Below, piece by piece: positions 56,421 through 64,000 of a DNA stretch of 64,000 bases. The DNA comes from Pseudomonadota bacterium (GTDB lineage: Bacteria > Pseudomonadota > Gammaproteobacteria > Burkholderiales > JAKAFK01). The DNA is taken from assembly GCA_021788645.1 (NCBI GenBank), contig JAJYKK010000004.1, positions 20,583 through 84,582 on the forward strand, read 5' to 3'. Below the pieces are notes generated by a model, which did not search any database, had not been told where the DNA came from, and saw nothing but the letters and a program-made list of their open reading frames with translations. The position numbers and the translations under genes are program-made. The number at the start of each line of letters is the position of its first letter. The stretch's first letter is position 1.

Positions 56421-57446
56421 ATGAGCGGTTCGCGCATTCCCGTGACGGTCGTGACGGGGTTCTTGGGCGCCGGCAAGACGACCGTGCTGTCCCATCTGAT
56501 CGCCGAAAGCGGCGGTCGGCGTCTGGCGGTCGCGGTCAACGAGCTGGGCGAAGCCTCCTTCGAGGCCGTCCAGGGTAAGGGCGCCGAGATCCGCCATGGC
56601 ACGAGCGAGGACTTCGCGCCGATGCTGCGCGACATCCTCGCGCGGGACGAGATCATCGATCATGTGCTGGTGGAGGCGGCAGGCCGCGCCTTGCCCGCGG
56701 CGATCATGGCGCATCTGGACGAGCCGGAATTCAAGAGCCATTTCGTCCTGGACGCCGTGGCGACGGTCGTGGATACGCCGTGGCTTTTGGCCCTCTCGGC
56801 GGACGTTGCGCAGGCGGCGGCGATCGATCCCTTGTTCATCCAGCAGTTGGCGGCGAGCGACCTCGCCGTGCTCAACAAGATCGATGCGCTCGCCGATGAC
56901 GACCTGTCGGCCGCGGAAGCGAGGCTGCGCGCGCTCGGTTCGGGCGTGCGCTTCATGGAGCTCGCGTATGATGCCCGGGTCATGCCCAGGCTGCTCCTGG
57001 GCTTGCGGCTTCACCAGGAAGCCTTCGCGCGCGCGGCCCCGCGGCGCACGGGGGGGGTGCCGCAGGCCGCAGAGGGTGTGTCCGATTCGCCTGCGGGGCA
57101 ACGTCCGCGCGCCGAAGAGCCTTCCAGCCATGGCCAGTTTCAGGTGAAGGATCCCGGCTGGCAGTCCTTCAGCTTGCGCACGGACACCCCTCAGAATCTC
57201 GAGGGGCTTCTGGGGGCGATGCGGATCATCGCTACGGACGAGCCGGTGCTGCGGGCGAAGGGCATCGTGAACATTGGGGAGGGCGGGCGGCGCGTCCTGA
57301 TTCAGGGCGTGCGGCTGCGCATCGATGTCGATGAGCAGGCCCGCAAGCCGGGATCGAGCTCCCAGATGATGTTCATCGGCTATTATCCGGACCGGGCGCG
57401 CACGCTCGAACGGTTGAACCGCCTGACTTCAGGGGGGTGGCGCTAG
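56421..57446 (+). CDS. COG0523 (CobW/YjiA-type) GTPase lacking the CxCC metal motif
   Basis: 341 aa from the ATG at 56421 (AAGGAG before it). Walker A VVTGFLGAGKTTVLSHL, NELGE in place of NE(F/L)G, and NKIDAL for guanine recognition. C-terminal CobW domain about 245-335 (FSLRTDTPQNLEGLL, GYYPDRARTLERLN). In most members a GCxCC motif follows NExG and binds zinc or another metal; here the same place reads ASFEAVQGKGAEIRHG with no Cys. So metal binding, if any, must differ. Role as metallochaperone or metal sensor is uncertain. Confidence 0.82.
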   Translation: MSGSRIPVTVVTGFLGAGKTTVLSHLIAESGGRRLAVAVNELGEASFEAVQGKGAEIRHGTSEDFAPMLRDILARDEIIDHVLVEAAGRALPAAIMAHLDEPEFKSHFVLDAVATVVDTPWLLALSADVAQAAAIDPLFIQQLAASDLAVLNKIDALADDDLSAAEARLRALGSGVRFMELAYDARVMPRLLLGLRLHQEAFARAAPRRTGGVPQAAEGVSDSPAGQRPRAEEPSSHGQFQVKDPGWQSFSLRTDTPQNLEGLLGAMRIIATDEPVLRAKGIVNIGEGGRRVLIQGVRLRIDVDEQARKPGSSSQMMFIGYYPDRARTLERLNRLTSGGWR

Positions 57447-57491
57447 GGGACAACGGGACCGAACCGGCGTCACCCGCTCAGGCGATCGATT

Positions 57492-57790
57492 GCGGACCTC
57501 GGTTTCTTCGAGGCCAACAACGACTGGTCCGCCCACGAGGCCGGGGATCGCGCCCTGCGGCAGGTCGCCGCGATCATCCAGAACAATCTCCGGTCGCCAG
57601 ACTTCCCGGCGCGGTTCGGCGGCGAGGGGTTTGTCCATTGCCCTGCCGCAGACCGTGCCTGCCGGCGCAGGGCTGCTTGCGGCGCGCATCGGGGAGGCCC
57701 TCGCCGGGGAGCCGTTTTCCTCGATCGGACGTCCCGCGCACGGCCTTGGATTGGGGGTGGCGTGGGCACGGGGCGGCGCCCGTCGGGCGC
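57492..57790 (+). pseudogene. Fragment of a diguanylate cyclase with frameshift
   Basis: From 57492 the frame reads ADLGFFEANNDWSAHEAGD and RALRQVAAIIQNNLRSPDF, then ARFGGEGF: the middle of a GGDEF domain with inhibitory site RSPD and a damaged active site (GGEGF). Near 57647 the reading shifts by one; the other frame continues SIALPQTVPAGAGLLAARIG and LGLGVAWARGG, the end of the same domain. There is no start or N-terminal part. A dead relic, abutting the soeC stop. Confidence 0.85.
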
Positions 57791-58762
57791 TCACCCCACG
57801 AATTGATAATACAGATTCTGCGGATGGCTGGCCTGGGCGAAGAAGAACCAGCGTTCGAACAGCAGTCCCACGTACTGGGCGAGGAAGGCGGCCACGAGCA
57901 GGGCCGGACGGCCTTCGGGCAGACCGGTCCACAGCAGCGCGACCGGCACCAGAAAGACCAGGACGAGGAAGATCCACTTGACCGACTTGAGGAACAGCAC
58001 GGTCCGCCCGTGGAAATACTCGCGGGTGTTGTAGGACCCCCCCATGAAGCCCATGGAACGCTGCTGCACCTTGGCATGGCGCACGCCGATGGCGGTCTGC
58101 ACGGTGGCCACGCGCTTGATCCGCGCGTTGCGGAACAGCGCGGCAGCGCGCGTGAAGAAGGCGAGGATGGTCAGCGTGATCGCCCATCCGGCATAGAACT
58201 TCACCACGTTCGGCGCCATGAACGAGGCATAGGCGGCGGCGAAGGTGAAGCCGGAGGCGGAGCCCAGGAGGAAGTAATTGACCACGGTCAGCGGCGTGGC
58301 CCATTCCTGCAGAAACTTGATCGCACCGTAGATCATCCCGGTGCATAGGAAGAGCGTCAGGGTGGCGGCGACGCCCAGGGTTCCGACTGTCAACGCCACC
58401 TGTCCGGGTATGTTCCAGCCGTACAGATCGGCCTCGAGGCCGAACCCGTTGACGATGGCATACAGGAACACCAAGCCCATCACGGCCGGCAGGGCGATGA
58501 CCTCGCGCGACAGCCATGAGGTGCGCCAGCGGGTGGCCGCGCGCCAGGCCCGTTCGGGATGGCCCAGGTGGAAGAAGGAGGCCACCAGGCCGCCGCCCAG
58601 GAAGCACAGGGCGATCGCCCCGCCGAGGGCATAGTAGCCATTCGGCTGGGTCGGCAGGACCTTGACGATGGTGAAGGCCTGGCTTGAGAAAAGGGCCAGG
58701 AACAGGCCCTGGCCGACGCCGATCAATGTGGTGAGGACAATCACGGAGAATGCGGGATTCAT
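57791..58762 (-). CDS. soeC: Sulfite dehydrogenase membrane anchor SoeC (NrfD/DmsC type)
   Basis: 323 aa with about eight membrane helices (for example MNPAFSVIVLTTLIGVGQG, GGAIALCFLGGGLVASFF, VALTVGTLGVAATLTLFL). This DmsC-like subunit anchors SoeAB on the cytoplasmic side and passes electrons to quinone. It follows soeB by 13 bases. FFHLGHPERAWRA is a recurring family motif. The identification as sulfite rather than polysulfide or DMSO chemistry rests on SoeA/SoeB pattern and on the lifestyle. Confidence 0.87.
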   Translation of the reverse strand: MNPAFSVIVLTTLIGVGQGLFLALFSSQAFTIVKVLPTQPNGYYALGGAIALCFLGGGLVASFFHLGHPERAWRAATRWRTSWLSREVIALPAVMGLVFLYAIVNGFGLEADLYGWNIPGQVALTVGTLGVAATLTLFLCTGMIYGAIKFLQEWATPLTVVNYFLLGSASGFTFAAAYASFMAPNVVKFYAGWAITLTILAFFTRAAALFRNARIKRVATVQTAIGVRHAKVQQRSMGFMGGSYNTREYFHGRTVLFLKSVKWIFLVLVFLVPVALLWTGLPEGRPALLVAAFLAQYVGLLFERWFFFAQASHPQNLYYQFVG

Positions 58763-58775
58763 GGGTCTGCTCGGG

Positions 58776-59501
58776 TTACATCAGCCAGTCGTCCAGGGTG
58801 ACGTCCTTGCCCGTTTCGTGGCGGATGTCCTCCTTCCTTAGCGGGTTGTCGGCGCGGACCAGCTCGTCCTCGTGGATCCGCAGCTTGGTCTTGCGCCGCG
58901 GCAGATAATGGTTGGCCGGCTTGGTGCCCCACTCCGGCATGAGCGGGTAGCCGCCGCCCTCGCGGATGGCGATCGAGACTTCGGACTCGGGATCGTGCAC
59001 ATCGCCGAACAGGCGGGCGCTGGTCGGGCAGGCGAGCACGCAGGCCGGCTTGCGCCGCTCCGGGGGAATCGTCGTGTCGTAGATGCGGTCGACGCACAGC
59101 GTGCACTTCTTCATCACCTTCTGGTTTTCGTCGAACTCGCGCGCCCCATAGGGGCAGGCCCAGGAGCAGTACTTGCAGCCGATGCACTTGTCGTAATCCA
59201 CGAGGACGATGCCATCCTCGGCGCGCTTGTACGACGCCCCTGTCGGGCAGACCGGGACGCAAGGCGCGTCCTCGCAGTGCAGGCAGCTCTTCGGGAAGTG
59301 GATCGTCTCGGTGCAGGGGAACTCCCCGACCTCGAAGGTCTGCACCCGGTTGAAGAAGGTGCCGGTCGGATCCTGGCCGTAGGGGTTGTCGTCGAACAGC
59401 GGACCGGCCTGGCCCGAGGTGTTCCACTGCTTGCAGCTGGTCACGCAGGCATGGCAGCCGACGCACACGTTGAGGTCGATGACGAGCGCGAGCTGGGTCA
59501 T
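58776..59501 (-). CDS. soeB: Sulfite dehydrogenase iron-sulfur subunit SoeB
   Basis: 241 aa from the ATG at 59501, overlapping the soeA stop by 4 bases. Four [4Fe-4S] cysteine clusters of the DmsB/NrfC kind: CVGCHACVTSCKQW, CLHCEDAPCVPVCPTGA, CIGCKYCSWACPYGA and CTLCVD...CVLACPTSA. It carries electrons from SoeA to SoeC. No signal peptide, in line with a cytoplasmic complex. Confidence 0.92.
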   Translation of the reverse strand: MTQLALVIDLNVCVGCHACVTSCKQWNTSGQAGPLFDDNPYGQDPTGTFFNRVQTFEVGEFPCTETIHFPKSCLHCEDAPCVPVCPTGASYKRAEDGIVLVDYDKCIGCKYCSWACPYGAREFDENQKVMKKCTLCVDRIYDTTIPPERRKPACVLACPTSARLFGDVHDPESEVSIAIREGGGYPLMPEWGTKPANHYLPRRKTKLRIHEDELVRADNPLRKEDIRHETGKDVTLDDWLM

Positions 59502-62398
59502 TTTCCCCCCCGCGTGAACTTGCCGGCGAAGTAGTTCTGCCACGGACGGCGCGCGCTCGTGCCCGGCGCCGCGGGCACCGGCGCGAATTGGGGCGAGGTT
59601 TCATGCGGCTCGTCCTCCGCCGCCTTGTAGATGCGCACCCGGACGTCGTACCAGGCCGCCTGGCCGGTGACCGGGTCGGAGTTGGAGAGATGCTCCCCGG
59701 CGGCGTGCGCCGGCAGTTCCTCGCTGATCACGTGGTTCAGCAGAAAGCCCTGCTTGGACTCGTTCGCCGACGGGTCGAGGTTCCAGGCGCCGGCCGCCTT
59801 GCCGATGGCGTTCCAGGTCCAGACCGTGCCCGGTTCGACCGCCTCGGACAACCGTGCCATGCAGCGCACCTTGCCCCATTGCGATTCCACCCAGATCCAG
59901 TCATCGTCGACGATGCCGTGTGCGGCCGCCGTCTTTGGATTGACGTACAGGTGGTTGTAGGTATGGATCTGGCGCAGCCACGCGTTCTGGCTGTCCCAGG
60001 AGTGATACATGGCCATGGGCCGCTGGGTCACGGCGCTCAGCGGATACTTGCGCTTGTCCGTGAGGCTGGCCTCGAGCGGCTCGTAATAGAACGGCAGGGG
60101 ATCGAAGTAGGTCTCGACGCGCTTCCTGAGGTGCGCCGGCGGCTGGCGCCCGTCGCCCCGGCCCTGCGCCGCCAGGCGGAACTTCTGCAGCACTTCCGAG
60201 TAGATGTGCACATTGATCGGTTCGGCGTGCCGGGTCATGCCGTGGGCCTGGGCCCACTGCAGGTAGCCCTGGTTCCAGTTGCGCATGTATTGGTAGGACT
60301 TCGGCAGGTGGTAATGGAAGACGCAGTTGTTCTTCTCGTACATCTCCCACTGGTTCGGGTTGGGTTCGCCCTTCATCGACTTCTCGCCGCCGCGCCCGCG
60401 CCAGCCGGCCAGAAAGCCGATGCCGGAGCGGGGGGCGGTCTCGAAGTTGATGATGAAGTCCGGGTAGTCGCGGTACTTGCGCTTGCCGTCCTTGTCGACG
60501 AAGGCGGGAAGCGCGAGCCGGGTGCCCAGCTCGATCAGCACTTCCTGGAACGGCTTGCACTGGCCGGTGGGCGGGAGCACGGGGATGCGCACGGAATCGA
60601 CCGGGCCGTCGAATTCCGAGATCGGGCGGTCGAGCATGGACATCACGTCGTGCCGCTCGAGATAGGTGGTGTCGGGCAGCACCAGGTCCGCGAAGGCCAC
60701 CATTTCGGACTGGAAGGCGTCGACGACGGTGATGAACGGAATCCGGTACTCGCCGTCGTCGTCCTTGTCGTTGAGCATCTTGCGCACCTGCTGTGCGTTC
60801 ATCGTCGAGTTCCACGACATGTTGGCCATGAAGATGAGCAAGGTGTCGATCTTGTAGGGGTCGCCGCGCCAGGCGTTGGTGATGACATTGTGCATCAGGC
60901 CGTGCACCGAAAGCGGATATTCCCAGGAGAATGCTTTGTCGATGCGCACCGGCTGGCCGTCGTCGTCGACGAACAGGTCGTCCGGGTCGGCCGGCCAGCC
61001 GAGGGGCATGCCATTCAACGGCATGTCGGGCTGCACGTCCTCGGGCCGGACCGGGGTCTTCGCGCAAGGCGGGATCGGGCGAGGGAACGGGGCCTTGTGG
61101 CGGAAGCCGCCCGGCCGGTCGATGGTGCCCAGGATGGACATCAGGATCCCCAGCGCGCGGATGGTGTGGAAACCGTTGGAATGGGCGGCCAGACCGCGCA
61201 TGGCGTGGAAAGCGACCGGGTTGCCGGTGATGGTCTTGTGCTCGTTGTCCCAGACATCGGTCCAGGCGATGGGCAACTCGATCTTTTGATCCCGCGCCGT
61301 GACACCCATCTCGTGGGCCAGCCGGATGATGGTCTCCTTGGGAATGCCGGTGATCCCGGCGGCCCAGTCCGGGGTGTAGGCGGCGACCCGTTCCCTGAGC
61401 AGTTCGAAGGCGGTCTTCACGGGGGTGCCATCGGGCAGGGTGAAGGCGCCGAGCAGGCGGGGCTCGACCCCCGGGGTCATGGTCGACACCGGACGGTCCA
61501 TGTCGCGATCCCACCACAGTTTGTTCTGGGGGTCGAAGCAGCCTTCTTCGGGCGGCACCTCGAAGCGCACGAACATCCCGTATTCCGGGCTCGCCGGATC
61601 CTGGTTGACCAGTTCGGCGGCGTTCGAGTACTGAACGAGGAAGTCGCGGTCATAAAGGCCCTGCTTGATGATCTCGTGGATCAAGGCGAGCAGCAGCGCG
61701 CCGTCGGTCCCCGGCCTGATCGGAATCCACTCGTCGGCGATCGCCGAATATCCCGTGCGGACCGGGTTGATGGAGATGAAGCGCCCGCCGTTGCGCTTGA
61801 ACTTGGACAGCGCGATCTTCATCGGGTTGGAGTGGTGATCCTCGGCGGTGCCGATCATGACGAACAACTTGGCGCGGTCGAGGTCGGGACCGCCAAACTC
61901 CCAGAACGACCCGCCGATGGTATAGATCAGGCCGGCGGCCATGTTGACCGAACAGAAGCCGCCGTGGGCCGCGTAGTTGGGGGTGCCGAACTGCCGCGCG
62001 AACAGTCCGGTCAGGGCTTGCATCTGGTCGCGGCCGGTGAATAGGGCGAATTTCTTGGGATCGGTCGAGCGGATCCTGGCGAGCCGCTCCTCCAGGATGC
62101 CGAAGGCCTCGTCCCACGAGATCTCCTCGAACTCCCCGGCGCCCCTTTCGGCGCCGGATTTGCGGCGCAGCGGCTTGGTCAGCCGCGCGGGCGAGTATTG
62201 CTTCATGATGCCGCTGGAGCCCTTGGCGCACAGCACGCCCTGGTTCAGGGGGTGGTCGGGATTCCCCTCGATGAAGCGCACCTCCCCATTCTTCAGGTGC
62301 ACCTTGATGCCGCAGCGGCAGGCGCACATGTAGCAGGTGGTCGTGCGTACTTCCTCGTGCGGGGTCGGCGAATCCGCGGTATCAGTCGTGTGGGGCAT
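59498..62398 (-). CDS. soeA: Sulfite dehydrogenase molybdopterin subunit SoeA
   Basis: 966 aa. DMSO-reductase-family molybdoenzyme that oxidises sulfite to sulfate. The N-terminal [4Fe-4S] site is CYMCACRCG plus VLCAKGSSG; Cys in GGFCSVNMAAG may bind molybdenum; MGT/MPT-binding segments include GTAEDHHSNPMK and FMANMSWNSTMNAQ. There is no Tat signal, which separates cytoplasmic SoeA from exported relatives. The order A-B-C with overlaps fits the soe operon of sulfur oxidisers. Polysulfide reductase is the main alternative. Confidence 0.92.
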   Translation of the reverse strand: MPHTTDTADSPTPHEEVRTTTCYMCACRCGIKVHLKNGEVRFIEGNPDHPLNQGVLCAKGSSGIMKQYSPARLTKPLRRKSGAERGAGEFEEISWDEAFGILEERLARIRSTDPKKFALFTGRDQMQALTGLFARQFGTPNYAAHGGFCSVNMAAGLIYTIGGSFWEFGGPDLDRAKLFVMIGTAEDHHSNPMKIALSKFKRNGGRFISINPVRTGYSAIADEWIPIRPGTDGALLLALIHEIIKQGLYDRDFLVQYSNAAELVNQDPASPEYGMFVRFEVPPEEGCFDPQNKLWWDRDMDRPVSTMTPGVEPRLLGAFTLPDGTPVKTAFELLRERVAAYTPDWAAGITGIPKETIIRLAHEMGVTARDQKIELPIAWTDVWDNEHKTITGNPVAFHAMRGLAAHSNGFHTIRALGILMSILGTIDRPGGFRHKAPFPRPIPPCAKTPVRPEDVQPDMPLNGMPLGWPADPDDLFVDDDGQPVRIDKAFSWEYPLSVHGLMHNVITNAWRGDPYKIDTLLIFMANMSWNSTMNAQQVRKMLNDKDDDGEYRIPFITVVDAFQSEMVAFADLVLPDTTYLERHDVMSMLDRPISEFDGPVDSVRIPVLPPTGQCKPFQEVLIELGTRLALPAFVDKDGKRKYRDYPDFIINFETAPRSGIGFLAGWRGRGGEKSMKGEPNPNQWEMYEKNNCVFHYHLPKSYQYMRNWNQGYLQWAQAHGMTRHAEPINVHIYSEVLQKFRLAAQGRGDGRQPPAHLRKRVETYFDPLPFYYEPLEASLTDKRKYPLSAVTQRPMAMYHSWDSQNAWLRQIHTYNHLYVNPKTAAAHGIVDDDWIWVESQWGKVRCMARLSEAVEPGTVWTWNAIGKAAGAWNLDPSANESKQGFLLNHVISEELPAHAAGEHLSNSDPVTGQAAWYDVRVRIYKAAEDEPHETSPQFAPVPAAPGTSARRPWQNYFAGKFTRGGK

Positions 62399-62649
62399 GT
62401 GTCGCCATCATTCCGGCGCCCGAATGGGCGGTTCAAAAAACGCACAGCATGAACCTTGCGGCGTCCTTAATCAACTGTGGCATCGACCGTTGATCGGATC
62501 CGCCGTGGCATGCCGTCGTCCCCAAACGGGGGCCGTCCCGCGGCGCCCGCAGGGGCAGAGCAGGAACGTGCCCCGAAGGCCGCCCTATGTGCCGGCCGAT
62601 CGTCCTAAGCAACGGCGGCAGGCACCCTCGCACGAGGGCGCCTGCCGCC
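62399..62649. other. Gap between the DUF302 gene and soeA
   Basis: 250 bases, likely soeA promoter region. It contains a long hairpin at 62614-62649 (10-bp outer stem GGCGGCAGGC/GCCTGCCGCC, 6-bp inner stem) directly after the DUF302 stop, probably that gene's terminator although the T-run is poor. Confidence 0.5.
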
Positions 62650-63099
62650 CTAGTTCACGACCTGGTTGGTCACCGCGTTGAGCATCCCATCGAGCTTGCC
62701 GATGAGCTTTCCCATGCCCTTGATGTGGTGACGCGTCTTGAGGTAGGCCATGGTGTTGTAGGCGAGCCACACGTGTCCCTTGGGGCCTTGCCAGACGATG
62801 GCCTTCATGGGCAAATCGATGGCGACGGTGGGCGCGGCATCCATGAGCAAGGTTCCGCCCTTGGGATTGCCGAAGATGATGAGTTGCGTCGGCCGCATCT
62901 TCATGCCGACCTTCTCGGCCTCCGCACGGTGGTCGATGTGGGCAAATATCGTCATCCCCTTGGCCTGGAGCGCCTTTTCAAGGCGCTCCACCGTCTGGTT
63001 GACGCCGTATTTGCTCTCCTTGACGGCGAGCCCATTGACGGCGGCGGAGGCATTGATCGCAAACAGGATTCCAAGGGCCCCAAGCCAAAAATTCTTCAT
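62650..63099 (-). CDS. Exported DUF302 protein
   Basis: 149 aa. Signal peptide MKNFWLGALGILFAINASA. The DUF302 fold follows: GVNQTVERLEKALQAKGMTIFAHIDH, RPTQLIIFGNPKGGTLLMDA, DLPMKAIVWQGPKGHVWLAYN. Periplasmic, function unknown; DUF302 proteins recur near sulfur-oxidation genes. It lies upstream of soeA on the same strand. Confidence 0.9.
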   Translation of the reverse strand: MKNFWLGALGILFAINASAAVNGLAVKESKYGVNQTVERLEKALQAKGMTIFAHIDHRAEAEKVGMKMRPTQLIIFGNPKGGTLLMDAAPTVAIDLPMKAIVWQGPKGHVWLAYNTMAYLKTRHHIKGMGKLIGKLDGMLNAVTNQVVN

Positions 63100-63676
63100 G
63101 GTGATGTCCTCATGACGCGTAGGGCTGAATAGGCGCGCATAACGGCCTCGGCATGGGCATCCGAGGCGCAAGGTCGCACCGCGCCAACAAACACCGTCGC
63201 CCTTTATACATGCCCCCGCGGCGTGTGCGCAATCGAACTTATGCGATGCGCCATAAGGCGGGTCTATCGGCCTGCATTTTTCTGAAAGGCGGCCTGCTCT
63301 AGGAGGTGGCCGACCCGGGCACGGCAAATGCACCGCACCCCGAAATCGCCGCAAGCATCCGGCTGCGGCCGCGTCAATCCGCGCCCAGCCCGAGAGGGTT
63401 CTTGGTCCGCCACGCGCCTCGTGCAAACAGGAAAGCCTTCCCGTGCCTTGTGGCGTCGAGGTGGGGCGCCTTGCGCGCGCCGTCGGACTCGATGCATGGC
63501 CCGCGTGCGTGCCGACATGGTCTCTCCCAGCGTGCAGGGACCTTCCGCACCCGTTGCAGCAGGCGTTTCTGGTGGCCGCGCGGTCGACGCCGCCTGTGCA
63601 AATGCCGGTGCCCGGGAAGGTCGCACGGGGATCGGCGACCTCCGGCAACCGGCGTTTAGGATCGGCCGGCGACCGG
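63100..63676. other. Uncertain region near the right edge
   Basis: About 575 bases with open frames in several phases but no domain in any. Cys-containing frames exist, yet none reads as a known cytochrome or ferredoxin. It may be a decayed gene continuing from the small secreted frame at 63677-63862. Confidence 0.35.
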
Positions 63677-63862
63677 TTACAATATCCCGCCGTGCCCGCA
63701 CAGGTTCGCGACGCTGCCGGCAAGGCCGTTCGTGCCGTTGTGCGGGGCGGCATGGAGCTCGGCGGCATATAGCGGTGCGGTGCCCGCGAGTCCGAGGGCA
63801 ACCGTGCAAAGTCCCACGGACAGGGCGCGGCTGCAAAGCGGGTGGGTGATCCACGTTTTCAT
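63677..63862 (-). CDS. Short exported protein or truncated gene
   Basis: 61 aa. A good signal peptide (HPLCSRALSVGLCTVALGLA, cleavage near YAA-EL) is followed by only 28 residues (ELHAAPHNGTNGLAG, then SVANLCGHGGIL). The Cys-Gly-His at the end is like a c-type heme site that has lost bases, so this may be the start of a broken cytochrome gene. Could equally be a small secreted peptide. The upstream side abuts the tnpB element end. Confidence 0.4.
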   Translation of the reverse strand: MKTWITHPLCSRALSVGLCTVALGLAGTAPLYAAELHAAPHNGTNGLAGSVANLCGHGGIL

Positions 63863-63886
63863 GATCGCTACCTGTGACTGCTCCGT

Positions 63887-63912
63887 CCACTAAAGCCTCC
63901 GGCTTGTAGTGG
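63887..63912 (-). repeat. Hairpin like the right end of an IS200/IS605 element
   Basis: CCACTA-AAGCC-TCC-GGCTT-G-TAGTGG folds into an 11-bp stem with one bulge. It overlaps the stop codon of the tnpB-like 3' end, as is common at the right end (and guide-RNA scaffold) of tnpB elements. Confidence 0.5.
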
Positions 63913-64000
63913 CGGCTTCCCACTTCGACGTTCCCCGCGCGAGGACGTTTCCATCTTCGCGGCTTACGCTGAACTCCGTGGACGTAGGCCGGGCTTCCCC
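63890..64000 (-). mobile_element. 3' end of a tnpB-type gene running off the right edge
   Basis: On the minus strand the frame from the edge reads STEFSVSREDGNVLARGTSK then WEAATTSRRL and stops at 63890-63892 within the hairpin. The charged, disordered tail and the overlapping hairpin are typical of TnpB C-termini. Only 36 residues are visible, so the call rests mainly on the hairpin. Confidence 0.4.

Overview
The window is about 64 kb of GC-rich chromosome from a chemolithoautotrophic proteobacterium. The best guess is an acidophilic iron- and sulfur-oxidising gammaproteobacterium close to Acidiferrobacter; this is inferred from gene content, not from a marker gene. The supporting genes are a monoheme outer-membrane cytochrome-porin of Cyc2 type, Iro-like HiPIPs with Tat signals, cytoplasmic sulfite dehydrogenase SoeABC, a non-carboxysomal form IA RuBisCO with CbbQ/CbbO, a second Calvin-cycle operon, and the gshA type known from Acidithiobacillus and Thiobacillus. 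No rRNA, tRNA or CRISPR array was seen.

Layout. 1-5.6 kb: gshA (cut by the left edge), then a nitrogen operon (porin-glnK-amtB) behind a sigma-54 promoter and an NtrC site, then ubiK. 5.6-7.8 kb: a metal-type two-component system. 8.4-12 kb: an electron-transfer island with cyc2-like, a BamE-like protein, a HiPIP broken by one frameshift, and an intact HiPIP with a strong-looking promoter. 12-18 kb: a stressosome-like module (STAS RsbS-like, RsbR-like, fused RsbT-RsbX, diguanylate cyclase) beside a GGDEF-EAL protein. 17.9-20.7 kb: carbonic anhydrase, purC and two unknown genes. 20.7-27 kb: cbbLSQO with divergent cbbR. 27-29.5 kb: UDP-glucuronate decarboxylase and a zinc-sensing (CZB) diguanylate cyclase.

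29.5-36.6 kb: tkt-gap-pgk-pyk-fba, the regenerative Calvin and glycolytic operon. 37-39.5 kb: an inositol-phosphatase-like gene, a thioredoxin-fold gene and a TetR regulator. 39.7-45 kb: a 1750-residue PAS/GAF/GGDEF/globin-like/EAL sensor. 45-57.5 kb: mostly housekeeping (rsmE, argA, lpxO, yggX, phoU, rpiA, ilvA, aldehyde dehydrogenase, slt, a COG0523 GTPase), with a tnpB remnant and a dead GGDEF fragment. 57.8-63.1 kb: soeABC and a DUF302 protein. The right edge carries what looks like the 3' end of another tnpB element.

How the genes fit together. Fe(II) (Cyc2-like to HiPIP) and sulfite (SoeABC to quinone) supply electrons. RuBisCO, tkt, gap, pgk, fba and rpiA fix carbon, and AmtB/GlnK bring in ammonium. 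There are five c-di-GMP genes, one of them dead, and one living cyclase sits inside the stressosome-like module. Both Calvin operons carry GC-rich stem-loops at nearly every gene junction, which suggests differential expression of their cistrons.
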